64,000 nt of DNA, taken from Pelobates cultripes (taxonomy: Eukaryota; Chordata; Amphibia; Anura; Pelobatidae). A program made the translations under genes and the position numbers. Positions 34,606-47,303 of this stretch are shown here, one piece after another. The stretch is from NCBI GenBank assembly GCA_933207985.1, contig OW240915.1, forward strand, positions 277,593,408 to 277,657,407, in the 5' to 3' direction. Under the pieces are notes generated by a model. That model ran no database searches, had not been told where the DNA came from, and worked only from the letters and a program-made list of their open reading frames with translations. Position 1 is the first letter of the stretch; every line of letters begins with the position of its first letter.

Positions 34606-35753
34606 GGGTACTTTATAAATGGCTCCACCTGCCACCCGTACAGCAACACAGTCTCCAGTTAGGAGGACCGACCAAGCATCTTCTTCCATCTCCCTGTTCC
34701 AAAAATCGCTGCCATATACACGTCCACTGATAGGAGACGCAACAGGTATTAAACTGATAAGAATAGTACTAAACACACCACTCCTATCTGGTGGCACATT
34801 AGATTGCACGCGCAGTGCCCCTATGTAGGGGGAACAGTCTCTATTCCGCTCTTTGTCAGTGTGTATCAGGGGCTTTGAGGACGGGGAACAGTCTCTATTC
34901 TGCTCTGTGTCAGTGTGTATCATGGTCTCTGAGGACGGGAACAGTCTCTATTCTGCTCTTGCATTTCTATTTCTTCTTAGATAACAAAAAAATTCTGAGA
35001 CGACGTTGGCAGGCAGGGCTATTCACTTGTGTGATCTGTCATGAATTGTCATTTGAATGTTAATTTGAACTGTGGGGCACAAGAACTTGAATCTGACAAA
35101 ATGGCTGCCATATACACCTCCACTGATAGGAGACGCGGAAGGTATTAAACTGATCAGAACAATACTAAACACACCACTCCTATCTGGTGGCACATTAGCT
35201 TGACCGCGCAGTGCCCCAAATTTGAATTAAGAGGACCCACCAAGCATCTTCTTCCATCTCCCTGTTACAGAAATCACTGCCATATCCATACAAATTGTAC
35301 AGAATGTCCAGGATAGTTTTCCAGGGACAAATGTTGTCGCCTGTTGAACGAGGTGACCTTGCTCCGGTCCCAGGTGTGCGGTTCCTAAAATGGCTGCCAT
35401 ATACACGTCCACTGATAGGAGACGCAACAGGTATTAAACTGATAAGAATAGTATGAAACACACCACTCCTATCTGGTGGCACATTAGATTGACCGCGCAG
35501 TGCCCCAAACTTGAAGTAAGAGGACCGACCAAGCATCTTCTTCCATCTCCCTGTTACAGAAATCACTGCCATATCCATACAAATTGTACAGAATGTCCAG
35601 GATAGTTTTCCAGGGACAAATGTTGTCGCCTGTTGAACGAGGTGACCTTGCTCGGGTCCCAGGTGTACGGTTCCTAAATGGCTGCCATATACACGTCCAC
35701 TGATAGGAGACGCGGAAGGTATTAAACTGATCAGAACAATACTAAACACACCA

Positions 35754-36157
<404 letters not shown>

Positions 36158-37021
36158 TGGTGGCACATTAGATTGCACGCGCAGTGCCCCTATGTAGGGG
36201 GAACAGTCTCTATTCCGCTCTTTGTCAGTGTATATCAGGGGCTTTGAAGACGGGGAACAGTCTCTATTCTGCTCTCTGTCAGTGTGTATCATGGTCTCTG
36301 AGGACGGGGAACAGTCTCTATTCTGCTCTTGCATTTCTATTTCTTCTTAGATAACAAAAAAATTCTGAGACGACATTGGCAGGGCTATTCACTTGTGTGA
36401 TCTGTCATGAATTGTCATTTGAATGTTAATTTGAACTGTGGGGCACAAGAACTTGAATCTGACAAAATGGCTGCTATATACACGTCCACTGATAGGAGAC
36501 GCGGAAGGTATTAAACTGATCAGAACAATGCTAAACACACCACTCCTATCTGGTGGCACATTAGCTTGACCGCGCAGTGCCCCAAATTTGAATTAAGAGG
36601 ACCGACCAAGCATCTTCTTCCATCTCCCTGTTACAGAAATCACTGCCATATCCATACAAATTGTACAGAATGTCCAGGATAGTTTTCCAGGGACAAATGT
36701 TGTCGCCTGTTGAACGAGGTGACCTTGCTCCGGTCCCAGGTGTGCGGTTCCTAAAATGGCTGCCATATACACGTCCACTGATAGGAGACGCAAAAGGTAT
36801 TAAACTGATCAGAACAATACTAAACACACCACTCCTATCTGGTGGCACATTAGATGGCCCACTTGTATGCTTTGTTCTGTTGACTCACGTCATCCTTAAT
36901 GAGGCGTTCTCTCATTTGGTCAGTTTTAGACTCGGGATAGTAACATGTAGAGTAATCAGTCGCCAGCCATGAAAGTAGAATAATGCCTGGAGCATCATCT
37001 TCATCTATAAATTTGACGATT

Positions 37022-38550
37022 GCAGTGTAGGGGTAACAGTCCCTATTCTGCTCTGTGTCAGTGTGTATCAGGGGCTCTGAGGACAGGTGTCAATCCATAT
37101 CTGCCAAGTGACCCTATGTAGGAGGAACAGTCTCTATTCTGCTCTGTGTCAGTGTGTATCAGGGGCTCTGAGGACAGGTGTCAATCCATATCTGCCAAGT
37201 GACCCTATGTAGGGGGGACAGTCTCTATTCTGCTCTGTGTCAGTGTGTATCAGGGATCCCTAGGATATGCCAATCCATATCTGCCAAGTGACCCGATGTA
37301 GGGGGAACAGTCCCTATTCTGCTCTGTGTCAGTGTGTATCAGGGATCCCTAGGACAGGTGTCAATCCATATCTGCCAAGTGACCCTATGTAGGAGGAACA
37401 GCCCTATTCTGCTCTGTGTCAGTGTGTATCTTGGTCTCTGAGGACAGGTGTCAATCCATGTCTGCCAAGTGACCCTATGTAGGGGGAACAGTCTCTATTC
37501 TGCTCTGTGTCAGTGTGTATCAGGGATCCCTATGACAGGTGTCAATCCATATCTGCCAAGTGACCCGATGTAGGGGGAACAGTCTCTATTCTGCTCTGTG
37601 TCAGTGTGTATCATGGTCTCTGAGGACAGGTGTCAATCCATATCTGCCAAGTGACCCTATGTTGGGGTAACATTCCCTATTCTGCTCTGTGTCAGTGTGT
37701 ATCAGGGGCTCTGAGGACAGGTGCCAATCCATATCTGCCAAGTGACCCTATGTTGGGGTAACATTCCCTATTCTGCTCTGTGTCAGTGTGTATCAGGGAT
37801 CCTTAGGACAGGTGTCAATCCATATCTGCCAAGTGACCCTATGTAGGGGGACCAGTCCCTATTCTGCTCTGTGTCCGTGTGCATCAGGGGCTCTGAGGAC
37901 AGTGTTGTGGTCGTGATCTAAATATGAATATTAATCTCTTAATACATAATAATTAAGCAATACGGAACAACATTAATATTTTTATAATTCATGGTATTAT
38001 GGTCGAATATGTGGATAGAAAATACACAAAAGTTGTAATATTAAATGTATATTTAATATAACTATAACAAATAAACAGATGCTAGCAGAATGTCAATTTA
38101 CTACAAATGTATATTTAATATAACTATAACAAATAAACAGATGCTAGCAGAATGTCAATTTACTACAATTATGATACAATACAAAACTACAAATACTTAC
38201 AAAAGGTTGCTACATGTTACACAACATTTTACTTACAAGGCCCCAGCCCTTTGGCTGGGGTTAAGTCAGAGCTGCTACTACATCTTTCAGGTACAGGCAA
38301 AGAGGCAAAGAGACAGAGTTTTCTCCTCCATCTGGTTTTATTCAGTGTAAGTAGGCTGGCCTGTGATGTCACTGCCAGAAGCATATGTCTTCCTACACAC
38401 TCCCCCTAGTGGTGCCCCCAAAGCATTACACTAAATATGCTTTCTTTATGATGTAAAGTCATTAATTAATAAATACCATTACAGACAGGTGTCAGTCCAT
38501 ATGTCAAGGTGTCAAGATGTCATATGTCAGGTGTCAATCCATATTCATTG
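37022..38550 (+). repeat. Tandem array, ~91-bp units, in hAT 3' region
   Basis: About ten units of CAATCCATATCTGCCAAGTG, ACCCTATGTAGGGGGAACAG, TCTCTATTCTGCTCTGTGTC, AGTGTGTATCAGGGGCTCTG and AGGACAGGTGT. Period measured between repeated CTGCCAAGTG is 89-92 bp. The array is broken at 37903-38483 by a solo LTR and resumes with GACAGGTGTCAGTCCATATG, decaying by ~38550. Confidence 0.93.
37903..38483. mobile_element. Solo LTR, 581 bp, 5-bp target duplication GACAG
   Basis: Begins TGTTGTGG and ends ATTACA (TG...CA with TGT/ACA termini). GACAG lies on both sides (37898-37902 and 38484-38488), and the surrounding array unit is restored if the LTR and one GACAG are removed. Inside, a 62-bp unit is duplicated in tandem (38043-38104 and 38105-38166), each with AATAAA. 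No internal retroviral genes remain, so it formed by recombination between two LTRs. Whether it is from an endogenous retrovirus or a Gypsy-type element cannot be decided. The strand is uncertain. Confidence 0.88.
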
Positions 38551-38759
38551 TGATTTAGGAATGTTAGGTGATTTCTGCCCTTTATGGATTAAAACCAGAC
38601 TCTGCATCAACTGTGTAATTTCCATGGGAGTTTTGCCATGGATCCCCCTCCGGCATGCCACAGTCCAGGTGTTAGTCCCCTTGAAACAACTTTTCCATCC
38701 CTATTGTGGCCAGAAAGAGTCTCTGTGTGTTTTAAAATTCGCCTGCCCATTGAAGTCTA

Positions 38760-38852
38760 TGGCGGTTCGCCCGGTTCGCCGGTTCGCGAACATTTGCGGA
38801 AGTTCGCGTTCGCCGTCCACGAACTGAAAATTTCGTGTTCGCGACATCACTA
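38760..38852 (-). promoter_or_regulatory. hAT right subterminal GTTCGC/GCGAAC cluster
   Basis: Counterpart of 29480-29580, with at least five GTTCGC or GCGAAC words in ~90 bp before the terminal CATCACTA. Confidence 0.6.
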
Positions 38853-39822
38853 GTCCTGGGTGATCGTTGTAAAGCTGTAGTTATCTCATGTGGCAATGTA
38901 TGAATTATATCCACTCCTTCTTCTGGGGAGACTATGGTATAATTGCGTCCATCCAAATGGAACAAAAGTTTAACTGGGAACCCCCATCGACAGCGAATAT
39001 TTCTCCAGTGTAATTACAAGGTGTATTGACCACATTCTCTCCTTTTTTGCATCGTATATGGAGAAAAATCTTGGAAAATGTTTAAATGACGAAATTCGTT
39101 TGGAAACTCAGTAGATCTCGATGCCATCAGAAAATCTTCTTTCACTGTGAAAAAATGAATTCTTGCTATTACATCCCCAGGAGCATCCTTAAGAGCATTA
39201 TCTGGTTTTTGAAGGCAATAATTACAATCAATTGTCCAAGCCGTTTCAGTTAGATTTGGACATACTGAACGCATTATAGCTCTCATGTAATCGGCCAACT
39301 CAGCACTCTAATATTATTTCTCCTGCTTCTGTCTTCCAAGTGACTAATTTTTGTATTAGTCAACTGTAGTTGTAATTAGAGTTGAGCGGACACCTGGATG
39401 TTCGGGTTCGCCGGGTTCGGCCAAACTTCGGCAAAAAGTTTGAGTTCAACCTCATTGAAGTCAATAGGGACCCTGAACTTTTGGGCACTAAAATGGCTCT
39501 AAAAAAAGTCCTGGAATGGGCTAGAGGGCTGCAAAAGGAAGTAAAATGTATTGCCTAAGTACTAATATACTTACCCAGTGGAAGAAGAAGAATGTTACAC
39601 TGTATACAATTTTAAATAAAAAGTATACAAACATAGCCAGGATTCAGCTGTAGGCATTTGCAACACTTACAACTATCAAGTAACACACATTCATATAAAA
39701 TGTAAGTTACTTGGCCAGTCAATGTAATGACAGGAATGAATAAGTAGATAACTCCTTAATTTCCACGGTATTAGAGAGCTATCTACTAAAAAGCTGAAAG
39801 ACCTGAATTGGTCTTTCAGACA

Positions 39823-39865
39823 AATTTACTAATACTAAGTAAAGGTTACTTAGTATTAGTAAATT
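39823..39865. repeat. Perfect 20-bp hairpin
   Basis: AATTTACTAATACTAAGTAA (39823-39842), spacer AGG, then its exact reverse complement (39846-39865). A second small hairpin (CTGAAAGACC with GGTCTTTCAG) lies at ~39793-39819. Both sit at the base of the large palindrome of the MITE. Confidence 0.9.
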
Positions 39866-40457
39866 ATGCCCCTAGTTGCTATACCGCGAGTAGGGGCATG
39901 TCTATTAAACAGTGAGCAGCCTATGGCAGCCCGTGTGGCGGGTGGGAGCCCTAAATAAGGATAAGGGGGGAACCTACTGTCCTCCCCCTGGCCCCCACCC
40001 CTGAGCAGCGGGTGGGGGCCCTAAATAAGGATATGGGGGCGGACCTACTGTCCTCCCTCAGGCCCCCACCCCTGAACGGTGGGTGGGGGCCCTAAATGAA
40101 AATTACACATCATTCAAGGTGACTAAGGGTCCCCAAGCCCCTAGTCACCCCCCCAACCCAAATAAAACTTATGTGAGGGGGGAATAAAATAACTAAAAAA
40201 AAAAAAAAACATTTGACGGCTTCTTTTTTCCAAAATCTTCATTCTTCAGCCCCCAAAAAGGCCAAATAAAAAGCCATCATACCCGTTGAACTTAAAATAA
40301 AAAAAAAACCCGCCGAGAAAGAAAAAAACAGATGCTAAAAAAAATAATCCATCTTCACCCATGGAACGCTCCACGCAGAACTTTCCCACGCTGTGTAAAC
40401 TGACCCAGAGCACTCTGATTGGTTAGATTTCAAGCCATCCAATCAGAGTGTTAGGAG

Positions 40458-40513
40458 TCATTTTACACAGCGTGGGAAAATTCAAAAGAAATTTCCCACG
40501 CTGTGTAAAATGA
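40458..40513. repeat. Centre of the large palindrome
   Basis: A 22-bp arm beginning TCATTTTACACAGCG (40458-40479) and its exact complement (40492-40513) around a 12-bp A-rich loop. Outward, matching inverted phrases include ATCCATCTTCACCCATGG, the CTTCAGCCCCCAAAAAG block and TATACCGCGAGTAG, with small indels. Confidence 0.88.
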
Positions 40514-42340
40514 CAAAGAGCACTCTGATTGGCTCAAACCAACCAATCAGAGTGTTCTTAGTGTAATTGCAGGGTGGGGCAAGGCTTTATAAGCCTTCCC
40601 CTGCCCTGCAGAGCTCAGTCTGCGTGGAGCCCCCCATGGGTGAAGATGGATTATTTTTTTTTAGCGTTCATTTTTTTCTTTTTCGGACGTTCTTTTTTTT
40701 TTTCGTTCAGGTTTTTTATTTTATTTTAAGTTCGACGGGTATGTTCGACGGGTATTAAGCTTTTTGGGGGCTGAAGAATGAAGATTTTGGAAAAAAGAAG
40801 ACGTCAAATGGTAAGTTTTTTGTTTGTTTTTTTACAGGTTAGTTATTTTATTCCCCCTCACTATTTTTAGGGTGAGGGGGTAGGTAGGGGATAAGTTTTA
40901 TTTGGGTATGGGGATGACTAGGACTTGGGGACCCTTAGTATCCTTGAATAGGGGGGTAATTTTCATTTAGGGTCCCCACCCGCCACTCAGGGTGGGGGCA
41001 GGGGGGAGGACAGTAGTATTATTCTTATTTAGCGCCCCCACCCACCGCTCAGCGGTGAGGGCCGGTGAGGGAGGATACTAGGTTTTTTTTTTTTTTAATA
41101 GTGAGCAGCCAAAGGCTGCTCACTGTTTAGTATACATGCCTCTACTCGCGGTATAGCATGTAGGGTCATTCGGGAGATTTTAATCTCCCTTATGCTATTA
41201 TGGGGGTCATATTGACCCCCATAGAGTGAGGGGGGACATGGGGGGCTTAGGAAGTGGTGGGGAGCACTGCTCCCTGCCACTTCTATCTTTACATATTACA
41301 AGGAGGGAGCTGCATGCCGGTAGCCCCCTTCTTGTAATAAACTGAACGAACAAACTAACACTGATATTCAGTGTTTGTTTGTTCGTCTGAATTTTCCAGT
41401 CATTCATTTGTCTTTCTGACGAATGAATGAATAGATGAAATTCCCGTTCTCATGCCCAATTGTTTAACTGGGCATGTGCGGGAATCTCACCGCGCTATCT
41501 AGTGTGGGCAGATGACGTGTCCCACAGGGACTTCATCTACTCACACCAAGACGGCGGTGCCCTGAATATAGATCGTGGCAGAAAATAAAGTTTAAATATA
41601 GGTAATATGGGGGCTTAAAGGCATTTAGGGGTGACTAAGTGGTCTGTTAGATGTAGTGGTGTCTGGAGGGGGGTTAAAAAAAAAAACAGGATTCGAAATG
41701 ACAGTGCCGCTTTAAATCGCCGAACATCGGACTCGAACCTGAACCTGGACATTTCAGTAACAGTTAAAAAAAAAACAGGGTAAAAAAATCGTAATGTTCG
41801 ATACGAACCCGAACTTCACAGTTCAGGTTCGCTCAACTCTATTTGTAATTCCACAGCTTTAAATTTTTTTTGAAGATCTTCAATTTCCGCTGCATGATTT
41901 GTTAGAATATCGTCAGTAGTATCCGTTCTACATTCCAGCCTTGCAACACTCTGTTTCATTGTCGCAAACTCTGATCTGACTTTGTTTCTAAATTCTCTCA
42001 AATCATTCCATATATCTTGTAGTGTTGGGTCGGGAGGGTGCCGGTTGATATGAGGCGGAATAAGCTGCGTCTCCATAGTGGAGGAGGGGGAAAAGCCTTT
42101 CAATACTTTACTCACCCCTGCCACACTCTCGTCATTTCTCAATGTTGAAGCACCTTTTCCCATATTCTTTTGCTTCTGCATGTTCACAAGCAGTTCATAT
42201 GTTGAAATATGACAATATTGAATGAAGTAGAAATAATTCAGTTTTTTTAAAGTATTATTCTTCCAATGGCCAGACATGCCCCCATTGTTTTAATTTTGAT
42301 ATTGCAGTATCCTTTTTTTCCCCTCTTTTTGACATATTTT

Positions 42341-44924
42341 CCACTTATTCCTGACAGCTACAAAAAATATATATATTTTTTTATTTAACACTAATCTCAG
42401 GAACCTGGTAAGTCTCTGCCTTACAATCAGAAATGTACAGATCGGTATTCTAGAACTTGTATGTTTTGATCTATACTTTTTTTCTAGTCACTTATATAGT
42501 AAAATTGTAAAACTGAGTTGCATCATATACTGTGCATTTCAGCCAATAAACAATACGAAAAAAAATCTCTGAAAAAAGAATAATTAATTTCTACCGAGCT
42601 AACATTATAGCATTGTGGATAACGGCACAATCACATCAAAATCTTCTGCTTATGCTATGTATAGTCTTTACCCTCAGGCATACCCTAGTTTCATTTAACC
42701 ATGGGTACCTGAGATAAACACAAGTTGTCAGTGATACAGCTGCCCAAAGGCAATAGCAGAAAAAATATGTGTATTTAATGAGTAGTTGTGAAACAGCTCA
42801 TATAATATAAGCAAATTACACTGTATAATTACAATTCACTGCTGAGAGATTTTTAATTGTTGGGTTTTTATGTAATTTCAATTACCTATTACAGCTTGAA
42901 TTAAATGTGAGCAAGAAAGCAAATAACAAACACATAGTAAAACTGTCACCTTTCAGGATGCTCTAAATATTTATTTGTTGAAATTTTGTTTTGATTATTG
43001 CAGCAATATTTCCTTTTGGTAAAGAGATTTTACAGTAGAAGTGTTCGCACATGATCATCTCAGTATTAATATGCTGCTTTCATGCAGACCAGTGAAATGA
43101 ATAAAGAATTGTTTTTTGTTTTTTTTTGCCTTAAATGGTTCAAATTAAAAAGACAACTATGGCTTGGCCAACATGGCCAAAAAAAATGTTTCATCAAAAA
43201 TGCAAGCGTATCATCTGATGTTTGATTTCAAACAAAGAATATAAAATAAAGAAATACATACAAGCTGATTTGTGATCTAAAAAAAATATTATATTTGCTA
43301 TCCAATAGCTATTATATAACAAACATTAACATTTTGGATATTTCGTCAAGACACATAAAATTGCACAATTTTTCCAACTCCATGACAACAGTGCATGGCT
43401 GCCGTAAATTCCCACTACATTGCATGGAGAAGGAAAAAGGAGGACATGCACATGAATAAAAGGGAATTAATTAAACTTCATAAAATCTTTAGGGCAAGAA
43501 GGTATCTATCCTGTGTTGTATTTTCAAAAATCTGCTGATGCCTCAATGAGTGCTAAAAGAGAAGGAAGCAATGAGCCATGTTCCTTAATTATTCCTGGGA
43601 CCTTATGATTCACTGATCATTGTTGCTTGATGTTCCACCCTTAGAAGAACCAGAGTTTATGAGGAGTCAACGGTATGGATATGGGTCTCAGTTTTCCAAA
43701 AGAAGAGGTACCAAGACAACATGTCTAGATCAGGAAATGCAAAACATATATAATTGTGGAGGCCATGATCTGTAAGACAGATGAAAGACCCGCAAGATAA
43801 TATGTTATAGTGATGTATTAGCATTATTCAGAGTAAGTCTAATGTTAGAGCCTTCAAAAGAGATGTACCTGAATAGCAGGAACCTTGTTCTCACAACATC
43901 TTATTAGGACTTATTACAAACAAGATATAATTAATTACTTTTAAGCCAGATTTTCAATTATATAGGTGGCATTACAATAGTGGGATTATGACAAACTAAT
44001 ACTTGGCCATGGAAATAACATCAATCTAGTCACAGGTGAGGAATAGGGAGAATTGGTGTTTTCTAGACAAAATATAAAACTATATAAACTATATTCTAAA
44101 TTCTTTCATCTTTAGTAGGGAGCTAAACAAGTTAAAGGTATTTATATGGGAAATACATGTATTTTATGCCCAAGGATGCTCACAGAAGAAGGGATCTGAA
44201 ATAAGCATGTGAGAAAATGTAAGATTTAACAGATCTTGGGAGGGATCAATCCAAGGACTGAAAGAGATATTGGTCCATCAGATATTATATGCAGGGCTTG
44301 TATTTATTATGCTTTACATTCTAAAATGTACTAATTAGAGAAGAAAAAATCATAGCCGTTTGGAATAAAGTTTGGATTAAAGTTTGGAGGGGACTCTCTA
44401 GTCGAGTCATGGAATTTGTTTTCAAAGAATGTGCCCAATATCACTGTCAATAAAACAATGAAATGAGAGGAATCTGTTAAAAAAAACTTGGATAAAACAG
44501 TGTAGGTAGTATATCTTTATCAGTGAGTCCCACTGAATAATATGCAGAGAGTTTGGATAAAGAGGATTCAGTCCCATAATCACTAGGTATTCATTTATGG
44601 ATAGCAAGATAACAAGATCACAAAGAAATGCTTTATTTATGTTAGTTTCCACATATTTCTGACCAAGAGGACAGACCACTTGGTGCTTGTTCCATACTGT
44701 TTCTTTACGATGAGAAGGGGGGAACAAAACACACAACCACATCACATAACCGCAGACAAGGATATACAGATCTATCAAATACTGAGTAAAGAGGTCAGTA
44801 ATATCAAGGAATGAAGAGCTAACTTCAGAAAAATGCAAAATATGAACCTACATGACATAATGCGACATTCATTATGCTGTACAATCAGCAAATTAGTTAT
44901 TGAATTATTATCCCCTAAGCTTAA
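42341..44924. other. No gene seen
   Basis: AT-rich DNA. It may include an L1 5' UTR next to 42340 but nothing marks its end. A 138-codon minus-strand frame (44422-44838) is hydrophobic and shows no domain I recognise. Confidence 0.4.
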
Positions 44925-45055
44925 GGAAATGGTTTTATGAAGGATAGATTATGTCATTCTAACTTAATTATATTCTGTAAAGAGGTGAATAAAAACATAG
45001 ATCAGGGTGGTTCAGCTGATGTAATCTATTCAGGTTTAACCAAAAAAAATTCTAC
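44925..45055 (+). pseudogene. CR1-like reverse transcriptase scrap
   Basis: One frame reads GNGFMKDRLCHSNLIIFCKEV, abbreviated here to its family-like core FMKDRLCHSNLI, then NIDQGGSADVIYSGL. This matches the RT block before and into motif A of CR1/L2-type LINEs (HGF.KG.SC.TNLI...V...D.G..VDV.YLDF). Only ~40 codons survive. Confidence 0.55.
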
Positions 45056-46109
45056 CTCTGCACACAAATGGTTATTGGACAAAATAAAGGAAAATTCATG
45101 ACATATGCATAGTCGCATTTCCGGCATATGCGTGATAAACCCAAAACCCACTTCCCACAAATACTCAGACATCTTTATTTGGGAAAGTATCACAGCTTTA
45201 TTAATACATAAATAATTTAAAATAATTTAAGGTCATTGTCACATTAACATAACATATCCCCCCCCCAACTCCTTTAACAATACTATGCCAGACAATGACC
45301 CACAACACAATAAGTAAAAACACATTATAACATAATTAACATGTAAACATAACCATTGCCACAGGGGGCATGACATAACACATTGCCACAGAGGGCATGG
45401 TTACCAGCTTTCTTCCATGTAGGGGCATAACGAAGTACACCCTACACACACCAGGTTTGGAGCTACCTACGAGCTCGAACCTACCAATACTCTTCCCAAC
45501 CAAACTGTTCTTAGTGAACCAAACTATTTTCCCTCAGGGCAAACAACCTACACCCCAACGTCTCTATCCATCCTCCGCCAAAGCTCTGAGCTCGACACCT
45601 AGAGCTACCTGAGCACCCCCACCAAAAACAACGCTTGCTGACAACCTTCTTGAAACCTTAATAATAAAAAATCCAACCCCACGTCTGTTTACAAAAACAC
45701 AAATAGTGTGCAGCGCGTGTGTGTAAACCTCCACAGAGAATCAAATACAGTGCAAACAAGGTAAGTAGGTATACAAATACAGTAAAACAAAAATAAATAC
45801 CCCAATACTGAAGATGTCAATAGGTCATGTACTTATATATAAAAACATAGGGGTAGGAAAAACTCATAGCGTAATACTGAAATATTGAGAGAGTGGAAAA
45901 TAATAATCCGTATGGTCCAACTCACATTTTCTAGAGCCTGTTTATAGAGGAAACTGGCTTAGGTAATACAGCTTTAGGAGTGTAGTCTTGGATATATTTT
46001 GATAAAATGAAGCTTGATCCTCAAGAAGTAAAAGGAGGAAAGATAAATAAAAGATGGTTATTTGTTGATAAAAATTAATAAAAAATTATACAAGCAGCCC
46101 AAATATTTC
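45056..46109. other. Unassigned repeat-like DNA
   Basis: 45160-45660 has a C-rich stretch with CATTGCCACAG..GGGCATG repeated twice (45356, 45381) and could be a retroelement 3' end. 45900-46109 may be 3' noncoding sequence of the minus-strand PLE relic. No coding signal. Confidence 0.35.
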
Positions 46110-47299
46110 TAAAAGCATTAAATATAATTGTACATATCAAAGTCAATATTTAAACCATTTGGAGAGAGGGTCTCCAGATCAAAGATCCATCTCATCTCTG
46201 TTTTATTAAGGATCCTTAAGTGGTCACCCCCTCTCCAAGGTTTTTGTATCTTTTGGATCCCCATAAAGTGGAGAATTTTTATTTCACCATTATGTTTTTG
46301 GTTGATATGTGCGGATACAGAATGGTTTAAAACACATTCTGACCTTTAAGGGTCTTGTTGTTCGCCCTACATACTGTAGACCACATATACATGTTAATAA
46401 ATAAATAATATTACTAGAATTGCATGTAATGAATTCCGTAATGTCATATTCCTTTTTGGTCACATTTGAGCAGAATTTTATCAGTTTTTCTAGTCAGAAT
46501 TCTGCTTGTGTGGCAGGCCTTGCAGTTACCGCAGTTATAGAACCCTTTCAAGTCTTTTCCATGTACATTTTATTTTGTCATATTCTTTTAGGGATAAAAT
46601 TATGGGTTAAAATATTTTTACAATTATTAGCACCCCTATACACTACTCGTGACTTGTCTCCCATAAAAGTATGGAGATCTTCATTTTGTCTAAGGATGTG
46701 CCAATGTCTTTTAAGGATTTTATGGAAAGTGTGGCTTTGGGAATTAAAATTACAAATAAAAGACACTAGCTCTTCTTGTGCATTTTTGTCTCTCTTCTTA
46801 TACGTTAAAAGGTCTTCTCTAGGTTTTGTACATACTTCTTCAAATTGTTTCTCCACATTATCTTTTTTGTATCCTTTTTGATAAAAAATTTTCTTTAAAA
46901 GGTCAGAGTGTTCTAAAAAAGTCTGTTCCTCCTTACAATTCCTTTTCAAACTAGTAAATTGGCCTTTGGGAATGTTGGAGAGCCAAGCTTTGAAAAGACA
47001 ACTATTATTGTCGATATGGCTATTAACATCGACAGTTTTAAAAAAGGTGCTCATCTTAATTTTCTTATCATTGATAAAATTATCTTAAATCTAAAAACTT
47101 CCTGGTTACTGATTTCAGATGTAAGTTTAATACTCCAAGAATTAGTATTCAAAAAAGTTAAAAAATTATCCAGTGATGCTCTATTGCCCCTCCAAATAAA
47201 AAATATGTCATTTAAGTACCGCCTACACCCCACGTCTGGCCTGAAATAACCTGCCAGCTGAGCTTCCAACTCTCGATGCCTAACAACCACTCCACCCAA
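46110..47299 (-). pseudogene. Decayed Penelope-like element, RT end to endonuclease
   Basis: Minus strand from 47299: RRYLNDIFFIW, the YIDD block with the first Asp changed (YLND), then NFLTFLNTNSWSIKLT. The next frame (46578-47054) has FKAWLSNIPKGQFTSLKRNC and ILKRHWHILRQNEDL, collinear with LKGIARSQFTRLRRNC and SLQSSWPILLQDPVL of the PLE at 2390-4768. GIY-YIG remains are frameshifted near 46320-46390, and the terminal block reads TEMRWIFDLETLSPNGLNID (46140-46205). It is a different PLE lineage from the one at 142-6379 and much older. The RT N-terminus is missing, cut where a MITE starts at 47304. Confidence 0.85.
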
Positions 47300-47303
47300 A
47301 TGC

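Larger units (their letters stand above)
39377..41841. mobile_element. hAT-like non-autonomous element, 2,465 bp, mostly palindromic
   Basis: Ends are TAGAGTTGAGCGGAC on the left and, reversed, TAGAGTTGAGCGAAC on the right. Flanking 8-mers are GTTGTAAT (39369-39376) and TTTGTAAT (41842-41849), one mismatch. Subterminal TTCGGGTTCG and CGAACCCGAAC words resemble those of the larger hAT. From ~39876 to ~41158 left and right halves are inverted copies, centred near 40485. No transposase. It splits L1 ORF1 after the coiled coil. Small frames inside have no meaning. Confidence 0.88.

Noticed and set aside
37022..37902. CRISPR-like regular repeats
   Set aside because: The whole ~91-bp unit repeats in tandem with no unique spacers, inside a eukaryotic transposon.
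39014..39298. Independent small gene starting ATG at 39298
   Set aside because: Its sequence is the middle of L1 ORF1 and lines up with the pieces on either side.
44422..44838. 138-codon hydrophobic minus-strand frame as a possible membrane protein
   Set aside because: No homology recognised, AT-rich context, no neighbouring exon signals; likely chance.
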